From contig CAVXWW010000003.1 of NCBI GenBank assembly GCA_963765545.1, positions 383,096 to 447,095 of the forward strand: 64,000 nucleotides of DNA, read 5' to 3'. This DNA comes from JARRPM01 sp963765545. GTDB taxonomy: Bacteria; Pseudomonadota; Gammaproteobacteria; Pseudomonadales; Halieaceae. Below the pieces are notes generated by a model. The model did not search any database. It saw nothing but the letters and a program-made list of their open reading frames with translations, and was not told the origin of the DNA. Below, piece after piece: positions 23,506 to 32,466 of this stretch; within the stretch, counting starts at the first letter, position 1; the number at the start of each line of letters is the position of its first letter. The translations under genes were made by a program, and so were the position numbers.

Positions 23506-24714
23506 TCAGGGGTCATCCGCCCGGGGGCGCGTGAGTATTGGCAGGTAACGATAAAGGAAAATGGCGAAAACCACTATCCAAATCACTGCCGATAAGCGCC
23601 AGGCGAGCAGGGTCTGGTTCGCGGCGACAATGGGCAATGCGCTGCGAAGGATCGCCGCCAGCATGATCAGCCCGAAGGCCATTGCCAAATAGCCCGGTAC
23701 TTCCAAGGGTCGGCCGGTGTGGCCCTGTGACACCCTGGACATCATCGACAGTACCATGCCACCTATGGCGCCAATCGCCAGCAGGTGAATAACATTTTTG
23801 CCGGCTACCGGGTCGGTCCCGGCAATCGCCAGTCCCAGCATTGCCAGTGGAATACACAGGTAACTGAGGTGCATTGACCACAGCAGCGGAACCCTCAGCG
23901 TGTGCCAGCCCTGCCAGTGTGCCAGCCGGTACAGGTGCAGTGCGCCGCTGGCCAGGCACAGCGCGGTGAGCCAGGCTGTGGCCTGCGCGGGTAATCCCGT
24001 CGCGTAGACCAGGCCTATCGCCACCACGCTTCCTATCGCCAGGTATTCCAGCCAGTTCGGCAGGGGTGCAATGGCCAAGCCCAGGCGATTGCCGGTGAAC
24101 ATCGGTATGACCCGGCCGCCGATAATGGTGATGAACACCGTAATCATCCACACCGAGCCATAGTGGATCCGGGTGGCGGTTACCGGTTGTTGCACATTGA
24201 GGTAGCTGGCCGAACAGAGCAACATCAGCAGCAGCAAGACCGGCAGGAACAGCATATTGCGCCACTGGCGCCTGGCCCAGACCCGCTGGCCCAGCTCGAC
24301 ACCCAGTACCAGCATGAACAGCATCTCTGCTAACCATGCGAGCAGCAGCCACTGGGGCGCCAGCCACAGCACCAGCCGCGCAACCAGCCACAGCCCGAAC
24401 AGCAGCTGCAGGCGCAGGCCTCGGGTGCCGGGCAGGCTGGTCCAGTTGGCTACCGCTGTCAACAGGAAGCCGGCAACCACCGGCATGGCAAAGCCAAAAA
24501 CCATTTCATGGGCGTGCCACCAGTTGGGTGTTACCCCGCCTGGCCAGTCCTGCGGTTGCCACAGCCAGTAGAGCCAGCGGCACATGGCCAGCAGGCCAAA
24601 CCCGGCGGCCGCCAGAAAGCCGGATCTGAAAGCAAGTTGCCACAGGGGAGCAACCGCTCGCCCCGGGAGCTGCGCCTGCACCGGTCCTGTCATATATGCC
24701 CTGTGTTGCTGCAT
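23506..24714 (-). CDS. nnrS: NnrS family heme-copper membrane protein
   Basis: A 402-residue polytopic protein with about 12 hydrophobic helices. NnrS hallmarks are LWQLAFRSGFLAAAGF near the N-terminus, the metal-ligand His motif WWHAHEMVFGFAMPVVAGFLLTA, GGRVIPMFTGNRLGL in the middle and HLLAIGAIGGMVLSMMSRVSQGHTGRPL. NnrS proteins protect against nitric-oxide-derived stress and are usually tied to anaerobic nitrogen-oxide metabolism. Here it heads the leftward run containing the prenyltransferase and electron-transfer genes. It shares a 132-base upstream region with the divergent GST gene. Confidence 0.9.
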   Translation of the reverse strand: MQQHRAYMTGPVQAQLPGRAVAPLWQLAFRSGFLAAAGFGLLAMCRWLYWLWQPQDWPGGVTPNWWHAHEMVFGFAMPVVAGFLLTAVANWTSLPGTRGLRLQLLFGLWLVARLVLWLAPQWLLLAWLAEMLFMLVLGVELGQRVWARRQWRNMLFLPVLLLLMLLCSASYLNVQQPVTATRIHYGSVWMITVFITIIGGRVIPMFTGNRLGLAIAPLPNWLEYLAIGSVVAIGLVYATGLPAQATAWLTALCLASGALHLYRLAHWQGWHTLRVPLLWSMHLSYLCIPLAMLGLAIAGTDPVAGKNVIHLLAIGAIGGMVLSMMSRVSQGHTGRPLEVPGYLAMAFGLIMLAAILRSALPIVAANQTLLAWRLSAVIWIVVFAIFLYRYLPILTRPRADDP

Positions 24715-24846
24715 TGTTGTTTGTATCCGGCTGCCAGCGTAGCCTAATTACCCGATGCCGGGAAGTTGGTCTGCAAGCGTCACCGGGATGTTCCCCGCGC
24801 CCGTCGTATAGTAAGGTTGGGTCCCTTTGCAGTATGGAGATTGACG

Positions 24847-25479
24847 ATGAAACTATGGCACTGTGCCGGCGCCCGCTCCCTTCGGCCGCTGTGGGCCCTG
24901 GAGGAAATGGGGCTGGAGTATGAGCTGGAGGTAATGCAGTTTCCGCCACGGGTATTCAACCGCCCGTACCTGGATGTGAACAGCCTCGGTACCATTCCCT
25001 TCCTGCAGGACGGGGACACGGAAATGACGGAGTCCAGCGCTATCTGCCAGTACCTGGTTGATCGCTACCAGCAGTACGACTTTGGCCTGCGCCCTGATCA
25101 CCCCGAATACGGTGCCTACCTGAACTGGTTGCACCACGCGGACGCCACCCTGACCTTTCCACAGACCCTCACCATGCGTTACTACTATCTTGAGCCCACA
25201 CCGGAAAAGCAGGCGGTGGGTGACGACTACGCCGCGTGGTTTATCGCCCGGCTGCGGCGCCTGGATGCGCACCTGGAAAACCACGAATACCTGGTCGATG
25301 GGCGCTTTACCATCGCTGATATCGCAGTGGGGTATGCCCTGTACCTGTCCAGTGCACTGCACCTCGATGAACGCCTCAAGCCCCAGACCCGGGCTTATAT
25401 GGAGCGCCTGAAAGAGCGGCCGGCTTTTCAGCGGGCAGACAGCTTCGGTGAGCCACTGGTATTGCCCGCGCGAGGCTGA
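24847..25479 (+). CDS. Glutathione S-transferase family protein
   Basis: The protein is 210 residues: an N-terminal thioredoxin fold (MKLWHCAGARSLRPLWALEEMGLEYELEV, then the cis-Pro strand GTIPFLQDGD and the ES of MTESSAICQYL that binds the glutathione gamma-glutamyl group) and an all-helical C-terminal domain with GRFTIADIAVGYALYL. Conjugation or dehalogenation/isomerisation chemistry is possible. The ATG at 24847 is preferred over an upstream start at 24766 because the GST fold starts there. A TATAGT hexamer at 24806-24811 could be the -10 element. Confidence 0.88.
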   Translation: MKLWHCAGARSLRPLWALEEMGLEYELEVMQFPPRVFNRPYLDVNSLGTIPFLQDGDTEMTESSAICQYLVDRYQQYDFGLRPDHPEYGAYLNWLHHADATLTFPQTLTMRYYYLEPTPEKQAVGDDYAAWFIARLRRLDAHLENHEYLVDGRFTIADIAVGYALYLSSALHLDERLKPQTRAYMERLKERPAFQRADSFGEPLVLPARG

Positions 25480-25494
25480 CCCCGCCCCAATGCC

Positions 25495-25522
25495 GCATGC
25501 CGACGAATCCGTAACGGCATGC
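25495..25522. terminator. Hairpin after the GST gene, possible terminator
   Basis: GCATGCCG at 25495-25502 pairs perfectly with CGGCATGC at 25515-25522 across a 12-base loop, 16 bases after the GST stop. No U-tract follows, so it may be a weak terminator or only a palindrome. A TATACT hexamer at about 25531-25536 could be the -10 box for the ABC1 kinase pair. Confidence 0.35.
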
Positions 25523-25583
25523 GCCGTCGTATATACTGGGCGCCCCCGAGCTGTGGACAGACTTTTTCGATGATCAGGACGGT

Positions 25584-26993
25584 ATGACCAAAAAACCCCC
25601 TACCCTGAAACGCCGCGGGATTCCGCGCAGCCTCTCGGTGTCCCTGGCGGGCATCCGGGCGGGCGGTGCGCTGGCAGTGGATGGCGCCATGCAGAAGCTG
25701 CTGCGTCGCGACAGCGGCGGCGAGGACTCCGGGTTTGCCCGACGCGAGGCCAGGCGCTTCGTTGACGAGCTGGGCAAACTCAAGGGTACCTATGTAAAAA
25801 TCGGCCAGATGATGGCCCTGTTTGGCGAGCATTTCCTGCCGCCGGTGCTGGCTGAGGCCATGCACAACCTGGGCGACCAGACCGAACCGATGCAATGGGA
25901 GGCGATAGAGCCCGTGTTGCGCGCCAGCCTCGGTGAGCGTTATGCCGAGCTCGACATAGAGCCCCGGGCGCTGGCAGCCGCCTCCCTCGCCCAGGTGCAC
26001 GTGGCGACAGTGCGCGCCACCGGCGAGCGTATCTGCCTGAAGGTGCAGTATCCCGGCCTCGCCGATGTCATCGATTCCGATTTCGATGCGGTGGTGCGCA
26101 TGCTGATGCTGGCGCGCTGGTTGCAGGCCGGCCGCGATCTGGACGACTGGCTGGAGTCCATGCGCACCCACCTGCATAACGAGATAGATTACCGGCGTGA
26201 GGCGGACCTGACCCTGCGAATGGCGGAACTGGTGGCGGGCGTTGCCGTCGGCGATGTGGACTACGCCGTTCCCCGGCTGCACGAACGCTATTGCACCGAC
26301 GTGGTGCTGGCCATGGAGTACATGGAGGGCCTGTCGGTGACGGCGCCCCCGGTTACCGCGCTGCCGCTGGAGCGTCGCAACGCCCTGGCCGCGGGTATGC
26401 TGGAGCTGTTTTTTTATGAGCTCTATGACTGGGGTTGCCTGCAGACCGACCCGAATTTCGGCAACTACCTGTTGCGTCTCGATGACAGCAGAGAGGAGCA
26501 CCCCCGCGACAGCCTGGTACTGCTGGATTTTGGTTCCATCCTGGATTGCAACGACGAGTTCCTCTACCACTTGCGCAACACGATAGACGCCGGCCTGCGC
26601 CAGGACGTTACCCTGTTGGGCGACAGCCTGGTCGGGCTGGGTTGTCTCAATGAGGACGCCACCGAGGAGGCCCGCGAGTTATTCGCCGGGTTCTGCCTGC
26701 ACCTGCTGGAGCCGCTGCGGCCCGCGGCAGAACTCCCGCAGGAATATCTCAATGCCCGGGGCCAATACCGCTGGGCGGACTCGCGCCTGATGCACCGGGC
26801 CGGCAAGCGCGCCGCGCTTTCGGCCACCAGCCGGCACTTTACGACACCGTCCCGGGAATTCGCGCTGATCGCGCGCAAATTGACCGGGGTGTTTACCTTC
26901 ATTGCCGTACTGGAGGCTGAATTCAATGCCTACGAGATGGTTGCCGCGCACATAGCCCGCTGGCGGGAGAGAGAAGCTCTTGGCAAAAGATAA
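25584..26993 (+). CDS. ABC1/AarF/UbiB atypical kinase family protein (first of two)
   Basis: The protein is 469 residues. It has the diagnostic atypical-kinase elements: KGTYVKIGQMMALFGEHFLPPVLAEAMHNL (KxGQ motif), the Ala-rich nucleotide loop RALAAASLAQVHVATV, the ion-pair Lys in ICLKVQYPGL, the catalytic loop QTDPNFGNYLL and metal-binding LLDFGSI. UbiB-type proteins are ATPases needed for ubiquinone biosynthesis or lipid transport in the membrane. No C-terminal transmembrane pair typical of E. coli UbiB is evident, so it is closer to soluble ABC1 members. It overlaps the next gene by 14 bases. Confidence 0.88.
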   Translation: MTKKPPTLKRRGIPRSLSVSLAGIRAGGALAVDGAMQKLLRRDSGGEDSGFARREARRFVDELGKLKGTYVKIGQMMALFGEHFLPPVLAEAMHNLGDQTEPMQWEAIEPVLRASLGERYAELDIEPRALAAASLAQVHVATVRATGERICLKVQYPGLADVIDSDFDAVVRMLMLARWLQAGRDLDDWLESMRTHLHNEIDYRREADLTLRMAELVAGVAVGDVDYAVPRLHERYCTDVVLAMEYMEGLSVTAPPVTALPLERRNALAAGMLELFFYELYDWGCLQTDPNFGNYLLRLDDSREEHPRDSLVLLDFGSILDCNDEFLYHLRNTIDAGLRQDVTLLGDSLVGLGCLNEDATEEARELFAGFCLHLLEPLRPAAELPQEYLNARGQYRWADSRLMHRAGKRAALSATSRHFTTPSREFALIARKLTGVFTFIAVLEAEFNAYEMVAAHIARWREREALGKR

Positions 26994-28311
26994 GGATCCA
27001 AAGGACAGCAACCAGAAAGCGATACCCACCTCGCGAGTAGGGCGCTTCGCCCGGGTTGCACGCATGGCCAGCGGCGTGGCCGGCGGCATGCTGGCTGAGG
27101 GGACCCGACAGTTGCGCGCGGGCAAACGACCGCGTGCCCGGGATATGTTGCTTACCCCGGCCAATGCACGCCGGGTGGCTGACCAGCTGGCGACCATGCG
27201 CGGGGCGGCCATGAAGGTAGGGCAGATCCTGTCTATGGACACGGGCGATATGCTGCCCCGCGAGCTGGCAGATATTCTCGCCAGACTGCGTTCCGACGCC
27301 CGTTACATGCCCTCCCAGCAATTGCATGCGGTCATGTCGGAAGCTTATGGCGCTGACTGGGAAGAGTTGTTTTACGGGTTCGAGATGAAGCCCCTGGCCG
27401 CCGCGTCTATCGGGCAGGTGCACAGGACAGTGGCCCCGGACGGCCGGGAAATCGTGTTGAAAGTGCAATACCCCGGGATGGCTTCGAGCATCGACAGCGA
27501 TGTGGACAACATCGCCATCTTGCTGCGTATGTCCGGCCTGTTGCCCCCCGAGCTCGACATTCAACCATTGCTGGACGACGCCAAGTTGCAGCTGAAGGAC
27601 GAGGCGGATTACAACAAGGAGGCGAAGTTTCTGCAGGCCTTCGCCGACCTGCTCAGGGAAGACGAGCGGTTCCTGGTACCCGAGTTGCTGCCTGACCTGA
27701 CCCGGCAGACGGTGCTGGCCATGACCTACGTCAGCGGCAAACCCATAGAGACCATAGTGACCCTGCCCCAGGCCGAGCGCGATCGCGTCATGACAGCGCT
27801 GGTGGAGCTGATGTTCATGGAGCTGTTTGAGCTGCGCATGGTGCAAACGGACCCCAACTTTGCCAACTACCTGTACCGCGGCAGTACGGGCGAGATCGTA
27901 CTGCTGGATTTCGGCGCAACCCGTCGCTTCAAGGCCGGCTTCGTCAATAACTACCGCAAGTTGCTGGCCGCTGCCATGACCCAGGATCACGACAAGCTGG
28001 TGACGGCGGCGGAGCGCATAGGCTACTCCATGGGTGATGAAGACAGCGAATACCGGGCGCTGGTGCTGGAGCTGTTCCTGCTGGCGCTGGAACCGCTGCG
28101 CCATGAGGGACTGTATGATTTTGCGCGCTCCGACATGGCACGGCAGATGTCCCAGCTGGGGGAGGAGGTGGGTCACTACCGCGACTTCTGGCGCGCCCCG
28201 CCTACCGATGCCATGTACTTTCACCGCAAGCTGGGGGGGATGTTCCTGCTGGCGAGCCGGGTCAAGGCCAGGGTCGATGTCAATCAGCTGGTAACGCGTT
28301 TCATAAGCTGA
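26980..28311 (+). CDS. ABC1/AarF/UbiB atypical kinase family protein (second of two)
   Basis: The protein is 443 residues, begun by a TTG at 26980 with GGGAGAGA upstream, overlapping the preceding paralogue by 14 bases. Elements are MRGAAMKVGQILSMDTGDMLP (KxGQ), PLAAASIGQVHRTVAP (Ala-rich loop), IVLKVQYPGM (Lys), QTDPNFANYLY (catalytic Asp and Asn) and LLDFGATR. It is closer to the canonical AarF/ADCK pattern than its neighbour. The overlapping pair may form a heteromeric complex or act in sequence on quinone or lipid metabolism, which is inference. Confidence 0.88.
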   Translation: MAKDKDPKDSNQKAIPTSRVGRFARVARMASGVAGGMLAEGTRQLRAGKRPRARDMLLTPANARRVADQLATMRGAAMKVGQILSMDTGDMLPRELADILARLRSDARYMPSQQLHAVMSEAYGADWEELFYGFEMKPLAAASIGQVHRTVAPDGREIVLKVQYPGMASSIDSDVDNIAILLRMSGLLPPELDIQPLLDDAKLQLKDEADYNKEAKFLQAFADLLREDERFLVPELLPDLTRQTVLAMTYVSGKPIETIVTLPQAERDRVMTALVELMFMELFELRMVQTDPNFANYLYRGSTGEIVLLDFGATRRFKAGFVNNYRKLLAAAMTQDHDKLVTAAERIGYSMGDEDSEYRALVLELFLLALEPLRHEGLYDFARSDMARQMSQLGEEVGHYRDFWRAPPTDAMYFHRKLGGMFLLASRVKARVDVNQLVTRFIS

Positions 28312-28346
28312 ATAACACCTTCCCTGTTTGCCCGGGTACCCTGGCG

Positions 28347-29837
28347 TTAGCGCTTCGTTTTTTTCTTCGGCCTTGCAGCGGTCTTCCTGCGTTTTTTCGC
28401 CGCCGGTTTGGCGGCGGTTAGCGCCAGTGCGGCGGCGTGCAACTCTTCATAGGAAGCCTGCAGGCAATCCGCATAAAAGGCCGGGTCCGGCAGCATATCC
28501 CTGCAGGCGGTAACCGACAGGGTGACGGTGCCCTGCTTTTCCTGGACCGTGCTGAACACAATGTGGAACAGGCCGACATTGGGCAGCAGCGGGCCCAGAC
28601 TGATAGAGCCAATCAGCGCGGCGCCGCACAAATACAGCTGCACTGGCGGCCCCGGCACATTGGTGACGATGGTGTTGAACATGGTGCTGGCTTCCGCGAG
28701 GCCGGTGGCGCTGGCGGTTCGTATCGCCAGGGACAGCACGTTGCCGGGCATTACATCGGTGAGGTCAACCGCGAACCGGGGCCCCAGCGCCTCGGCGTAT
28801 GCTTTCGCCGACAGGGCTTCCTTGTGCACCGCCGCCATACGCTCCAGCGGTTGCTCTATATCGGAGCGCAGGGCGACGTTCATAAAGCCCACCATATTGC
28901 CACCGGCTGAGCGCTCCTGGGCCGAGCGCACATCGATAGGGCAGCCCGTCACCAGGCTGTTCTCAGGCAGCTCACCCTTGCTGTCCAGGTACTTGCGCAG
29001 GGCGCCGGCGACGATCGTCAGCATCACATCGTTGACGGTGGTGCCGGGCTGGGTGTTCTTGATCTTGCGGATTTCCGCGAAGTCGAAGGTGCGCGCCTCG
29101 ACAACCCGGTGGCGCGAAATCTTCCCCTGAAAGCGGGTTGTCGGCTTGTCGCCCAGGTAGTGAAAGCGCTCCTCATCCTCGCCCTGGCGCAGCCTCCTGA
29201 TGGTGGGCACCGCCTGCTTGACCACGTCGAATATCTGGCCGGGCTTGCGCCACATGTCGACATACGCGCGGGCCAGCATGCCCACTGTCGAGGGTCGCTC
29301 AATCACCCACGGTGGCGCCTTGCCCGGGTCGTGAATTTCGGGGGTGAGGTCGTGCATGATATTCATGAACTGTGTTCCGGTGGCCCCGTCCATGGCGCAG
29401 TGGTGCACCTTCATCAGCATGGCGAAGCAGTTCGGGGGAAAACCCTCGAGATTGTTCAGCCCCTCGATCACGTAGATCTCCCACATCGGTTTGTCCCGGC
29501 GCAGGGGCGTGCTGTGGATACGTGCGGACAGGATGCACAGCTGGCGCCAGTCACCCGGCTGGGGCAGGGCGATGTGGCGCACGTGGTATTCAAGGTCGAA
29601 CTCGGGGTCTTCCACCCAGTAGGGGCGGCCCAGGCCATAGGGCACAAACGCAAGCTTGCGGCGGAAAATCGGCGACAGGTGCAGCCGGCTTTCCAGCATG
29701 GCCAGAACCTGCTTGAAACGCACCTTGCCGCCGGGTGCGGTGGACTGATCGTAGATGCTGACCCCGCCAATGTGCTGGGGCAGGCCGTCCAGTTCGGCGT
29801 GGAGGAACATGGCGTCCTGGCCGGATAATTGTTGCAT
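28347..29837 (-). CDS. Wax ester synthase/diacylglycerol acyltransferase (WS/DGAT)
   Basis: Transfers an acyl group from acyl-CoA to a fatty alcohol or diacylglycerol, making storage neutral lipid at the membrane. The protein is 496 residues. The catalytic HHxxxDG motif is in MKVHHCAMDGATG (~140). The N-terminal LSGQDAMFLHAELDGLPQHIGGV and the later TVNDVMLTIVAGALRKYL, SAGGNMVGFMNVAL and NTIVTNVPGPPVQLYLCGA are family segments. The C-terminal ~25 residues are lysine-rich. The Shine-Dalgarno AGAGGTAAG precedes the ATG. Common in oil-accumulating marine gammaproteobacteria. Confidence 0.93.
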   Translation of the reverse strand: MQQLSGQDAMFLHAELDGLPQHIGGVSIYDQSTAPGGKVRFKQVLAMLESRLHLSPIFRRKLAFVPYGLGRPYWVEDPEFDLEYHVRHIALPQPGDWRQLCILSARIHSTPLRRDKPMWEIYVIEGLNNLEGFPPNCFAMLMKVHHCAMDGATGTQFMNIMHDLTPEIHDPGKAPPWVIERPSTVGMLARAYVDMWRKPGQIFDVVKQAVPTIRRLRQGEDEERFHYLGDKPTTRFQGKISRHRVVEARTFDFAEIRKIKNTQPGTTVNDVMLTIVAGALRKYLDSKGELPENSLVTGCPIDVRSAQERSAGGNMVGFMNVALRSDIEQPLERMAAVHKEALSAKAYAEALGPRFAVDLTDVMPGNVLSLAIRTASATGLAEASTMFNTIVTNVPGPPVQLYLCGAALIGSISLGPLLPNVGLFHIVFSTVQEKQGTVTLSVTACRDMLPDPAFYADCLQASYEELHAAALALTAAKPAAKKRRKTAARPKKKTKR

Positions 29838-29857
29838 GGCGCTTACCTCTTATCGTT

Positions 29858-31018
29858 CTAAATGTGTTGTTGGCGGCTGCCGGCCAGCCAGGTGTTATGT
29901 ACATTGTAGCTGTCATCGAAGTGCACGAAGTCGGCCCGGTAGCCGCTGGCAATGCGCCCCAGTGTGTTATCAAGCCCGAGGATGGCGGCAGGGTAGAGCG
30001 ACGCCATGCGCAGGCACTCCTGCAGGGCGATGCCGACAGTGCCGGCGGCATAGCCCACCGCCTCGATCAGGCCGATGGCGCTGCCGGCAAGTGCACCGTC
30101 CGCATTAACCAGCTTGCCGTCGCTCACACTGATCTGTTCGCCGTACAGTGTAAAGGTGTTGCTGCTGCCGCCTGCGGTCGCCATGGCGTCGGTAACCAGT
30201 ACCAGTTTTCCCGGCGGCTTGATGCGCTGTGCAAGGTGGATATTGGCCGGGTGCACGTGGTGGCCGTCGGCGATAATGCCGGCCCACAGGGAAGCCTCGG
30301 CGAGTGCGGTACCCGCCACTCCAGGCTCCCTTGCAGCCAGCGGGCTCATGGCATTGAACAGGTGAGTGACGCCCTCCAGCCCTTCACCAACGGCCGCCAT
30401 CATCTGCCCGTGGCCGGCATTGCTGTGCCCCGCGCAGACATGGATTCCCGCGGCGCACAGTTGCCGGATTTGCCCGGGGGTGGTGTGCTCCGGGGCGAGG
30501 GTAACTATCACCGGCATGTCCGTCAGCGAACACAGCCAGTTGATGTCCTGGTCGCTGGCCTGCCTGATCATATCGGCCCGGTGCGCACCGCGGCGGGCAA
30601 GTTCAAAATAAGGGCCCTCCAGGTGAATCCCCAATATGCCCGGGAGGGCACTGGCGCGGGCCGCGCGCACCGCGGCAACTGCCCGCTCCTGTATATCGCG
30701 GGTATCACTGATGAGGGTGGGCATCATGGCGGTGGTGCCGGTAGCGCGATGGGCGCTCTGCATGGTTGCCAGCGTTGTCTCACAGGGATCGTTATTGAAC
30801 ATCAGGTCGCCGCCACCGTTAACCTGCAGATCGATCAGTCCGGGGGCAAGGGTGCCGTCGGGCAGGGTGACAATCTCGAGTGATGGGGAACACTGCGCCA
30901 CTGGAACGAGCCGCTCCACGGTCTGGTCACAGACGATCACACAGTGGTCGTGCAGAAAGTGCGCCCCGTCGAATATCGACGGGGCGCTGATGGCAAATGT
31001 TGTGCCGGTGTCGGGCAT
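29858..31018 (-). CDS. nagA: N-acetylglucosamine-6-phosphate deacetylase
   Basis: Removes acetate from GlcNAc-6-P in amino-sugar and peptidoglycan/chitin recycling. The protein is 386 residues with the amidohydrolase barrel: LAPGLIDLQVNGGG, metal-ligand Glu in GIHLEGPYFE, His in AGHSNAG, HLFNAMSPLAAREPG and catalytic Asp in LVTDAMATAG. GAGG six bases before the ATG is the ribosome site. No other nag gene is intact beside it; a broken major-facilitator gene lies directly upstream, so a lost transporter is possible. Confidence 0.93.
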   Translation of the reverse strand: MPDTGTTFAISAPSIFDGAHFLHDHCVIVCDQTVERLVPVAQCSPSLEIVTLPDGTLAPGLIDLQVNGGGDLMFNNDPCETTLATMQSAHRATGTTAMMPTLISDTRDIQERAVAAVRAARASALPGILGIHLEGPYFELARRGAHRADMIRQASDQDINWLCSLTDMPVIVTLAPEHTTPGQIRQLCAAGIHVCAGHSNAGHGQMMAAVGEGLEGVTHLFNAMSPLAAREPGVAGTALAEASLWAGIIADGHHVHPANIHLAQRIKPPGKLVLVTDAMATAGGSSNTFTLYGEQISVSDGKLVNADGALAGSAIGLIEAVGYAAGTVGIALQECLRMASLYPAAILGLDNTLGRIASGYRADFVHFDDSYNVHNTWLAGSRQQHI

Positions 31019-31075
31019 GGGTTGGTCCTCCGCGGCTCAAGTTTACCTGAAATGAACCCGCGGAAGCGCCCGCCG

Positions 31076-31423
31076 TTAAGCGGCAGGCACGCTACCGGCA
31101 GCTGCGCTGTCCCGCTCGCGGCGAATACGGATCAACAGCGGTACCAGCACCAGCCCGAGCAGCGGTGTAAAAATCGCCAGCAGCCCGAACATAACACCCA
31201 GCCAGCCGCTGCCCAGGGCCATGCCAAGCAGCCCTGCCAGTGGCAGGATGGCGATGAGGCACAGCAGTCTGCGGGCCCCCAGGCGGCTTTCCAGCGCGGG
31301 GGTAAGCCCCGCCGACAGGCTGACCGCCAGGGCAAAACCCGCCCAGATATAGCCGAAGTATTCCAGTGGCACCGCCTGCAACTCCAAGTACTTCTGGTAG
31401 ACCCAGAATACGTAGATTGCCAT
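31076..31423 (-). pseudogene. Fragment of a major-facilitator-superfamily transporter
   Basis: The readable 115 residues contain about four hydrophobic helices and resemble TM7-TM10 of an MFS permease: VYQKYLELQAVPLEYFGYIWAGFALAVSLSAG, then a basic loop RLGARRLL. The N-terminal half and the last helices are missing, since the intact PhyH gene ends 19 bases upstream and nagA starts 58 bases downstream. The ATG at 31423 has no Shine-Dalgarno; a perfect palindrome occupies that place. A real four-helix protein cannot be excluded, but a both-ends-truncated remnant is more likely. Confidence 0.6.
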
Positions 31424-31424
31424 C

Positions 31425-31440
31425 TGTGAAAAAGTTCACA
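31425..31440. promoter_or_regulatory. Perfect CRP-type palindrome
   Basis: TGTGA-AAAAGT-TCACA is a perfect match to the CRP core TGTGA-N6-TCACA. It sits between the PhyH stop and the first codon of the MFS remnant. If it once regulated the transporter or nagA, its promoter is now gone or altered. It lies 407 bases upstream of nagA. The position between two same-strand genes makes current function doubtful. Confidence 0.55.
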
Positions 31441-31441
31441 G

Positions 31442-32302
31442 CTATGCGGGCTTCGCTGTGCGAAAAGCCGGTGGGACGAAGCCGGGCTGCAGCGCCTTGA
31501 GTGGATGATACGCGCTCACCTGGCCCATGAAGGGCGGGTGTATGGAGTAGCCCAGCAGTGATTGTACGGCAGGCGACATCTGCGCCACCGCGTCCGGCGG
31601 TATGGCCAGGAAGAAATTTTCCTGCGGCCTCGCCCAGGGCTGGCAGTACTGGTTGGAAAAGGCACGCCGGGTGGCGCCGCTGTGATTGTCGCCACCGCGG
31701 TGCAGCAGGGTGCCGGCGAAGACCATGCAGGCGCCTGCGGGCATCAACACCGGCACCGCCATGCCTTCCAGGCGGCTGGCGAAGTCGGGGTCCGCTTCAT
31801 TGTCCCCGCTGTGATAGTGCCCCGCGATCTGCTCGTCACTCCAGCGGTGGCTGCCGGGTATCACCTGGGTGGCGCCGTTGTCCCTGGTGAAGTCCTGCAC
31901 GGCCACAATGGTTGACAGGCTCACCATGGGGCGCGGCCGTGGAATAGGGTAAAAGGAGTCGTCGGTGTGCCAGGGTTGGGGCGTCTCTCCCGGACTTATC
32001 ACAATCGCCTGGCTCGCGGTAAGCAGGTAGTTGGGCATCAGCAGTGCGTCGCACAGGGCCAGTATTCGCCGGTCTTCCACGATGTCCTGGAAGATGCGGT
32101 GCCTCGCCACGAGGGTGTAGATACGCTCGGTCCTGTTGCCCTCGAAATTATTGCGGCCACTGTGGCTTCCCAGCATGCTGTCGTATAGCGCGTTTACCTC
32201 CTCCAGCTGCTGCGGATCCAGGAAGTCAGGTATGACGGTGTGACCGCGTTCCTCGAGTTCACGAAGATGTGTGCCGACCTGCTCCTGGATAGATATGGTC
32301 AT
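31442..32302 (-). CDS. Phytanoyl-CoA dioxygenase (PhyH) family protein
   Basis: A non-heme Fe(II)/2-oxoglutarate oxygenase of 286 residues. The iron triad is visible as HTDDSFYPIPRPRPMVSL (HxD, ~117) and the distal His in GTLLHRGGDNHSGATRRAF (~205), with the Arg that binds 2-oxoglutarate in TRRAF. Family members hydroxylate small molecules, ectoine-like compounds or acyl-CoAs; the substrate is not deducible. It is transcribed divergently from fhs with 164 bases between them. Confidence 0.88.
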   Translation of the reverse strand: MTISIQEQVGTHLRELEERGHTVIPDFLDPQQLEEVNALYDSMLGSHSGRNNFEGNRTERIYTLVARHRIFQDIVEDRRILALCDALLMPNYLLTASQAIVISPGETPQPWHTDDSFYPIPRPRPMVSLSTIVAVQDFTRDNGATQVIPGSHRWSDEQIAGHYHSGDNEADPDFASRLEGMAVPVLMPAGACMVFAGTLLHRGGDNHSGATRRAFSNQYCQPWARPQENFFLAIPPDAVAQMSPAVQSLLGYSIHPPFMGQVSAYHPLKALQPGFVPPAFRTAKPA

Positions 32303-32466
32303 GGGCTTGTTCCGTTTCTATGGTTCCGGGTTACCCGTACAGCATACGATTGCCCGTCCTATTGTTCCAGATCAGTAAATCGCCCCGGCGGGCGCTTGTC
32401 TGGCGCCGGCTTACGCGCAAGAATTGAGAGTCATCCCGCCACTAACAATAACTGAAGGCAACGCTG

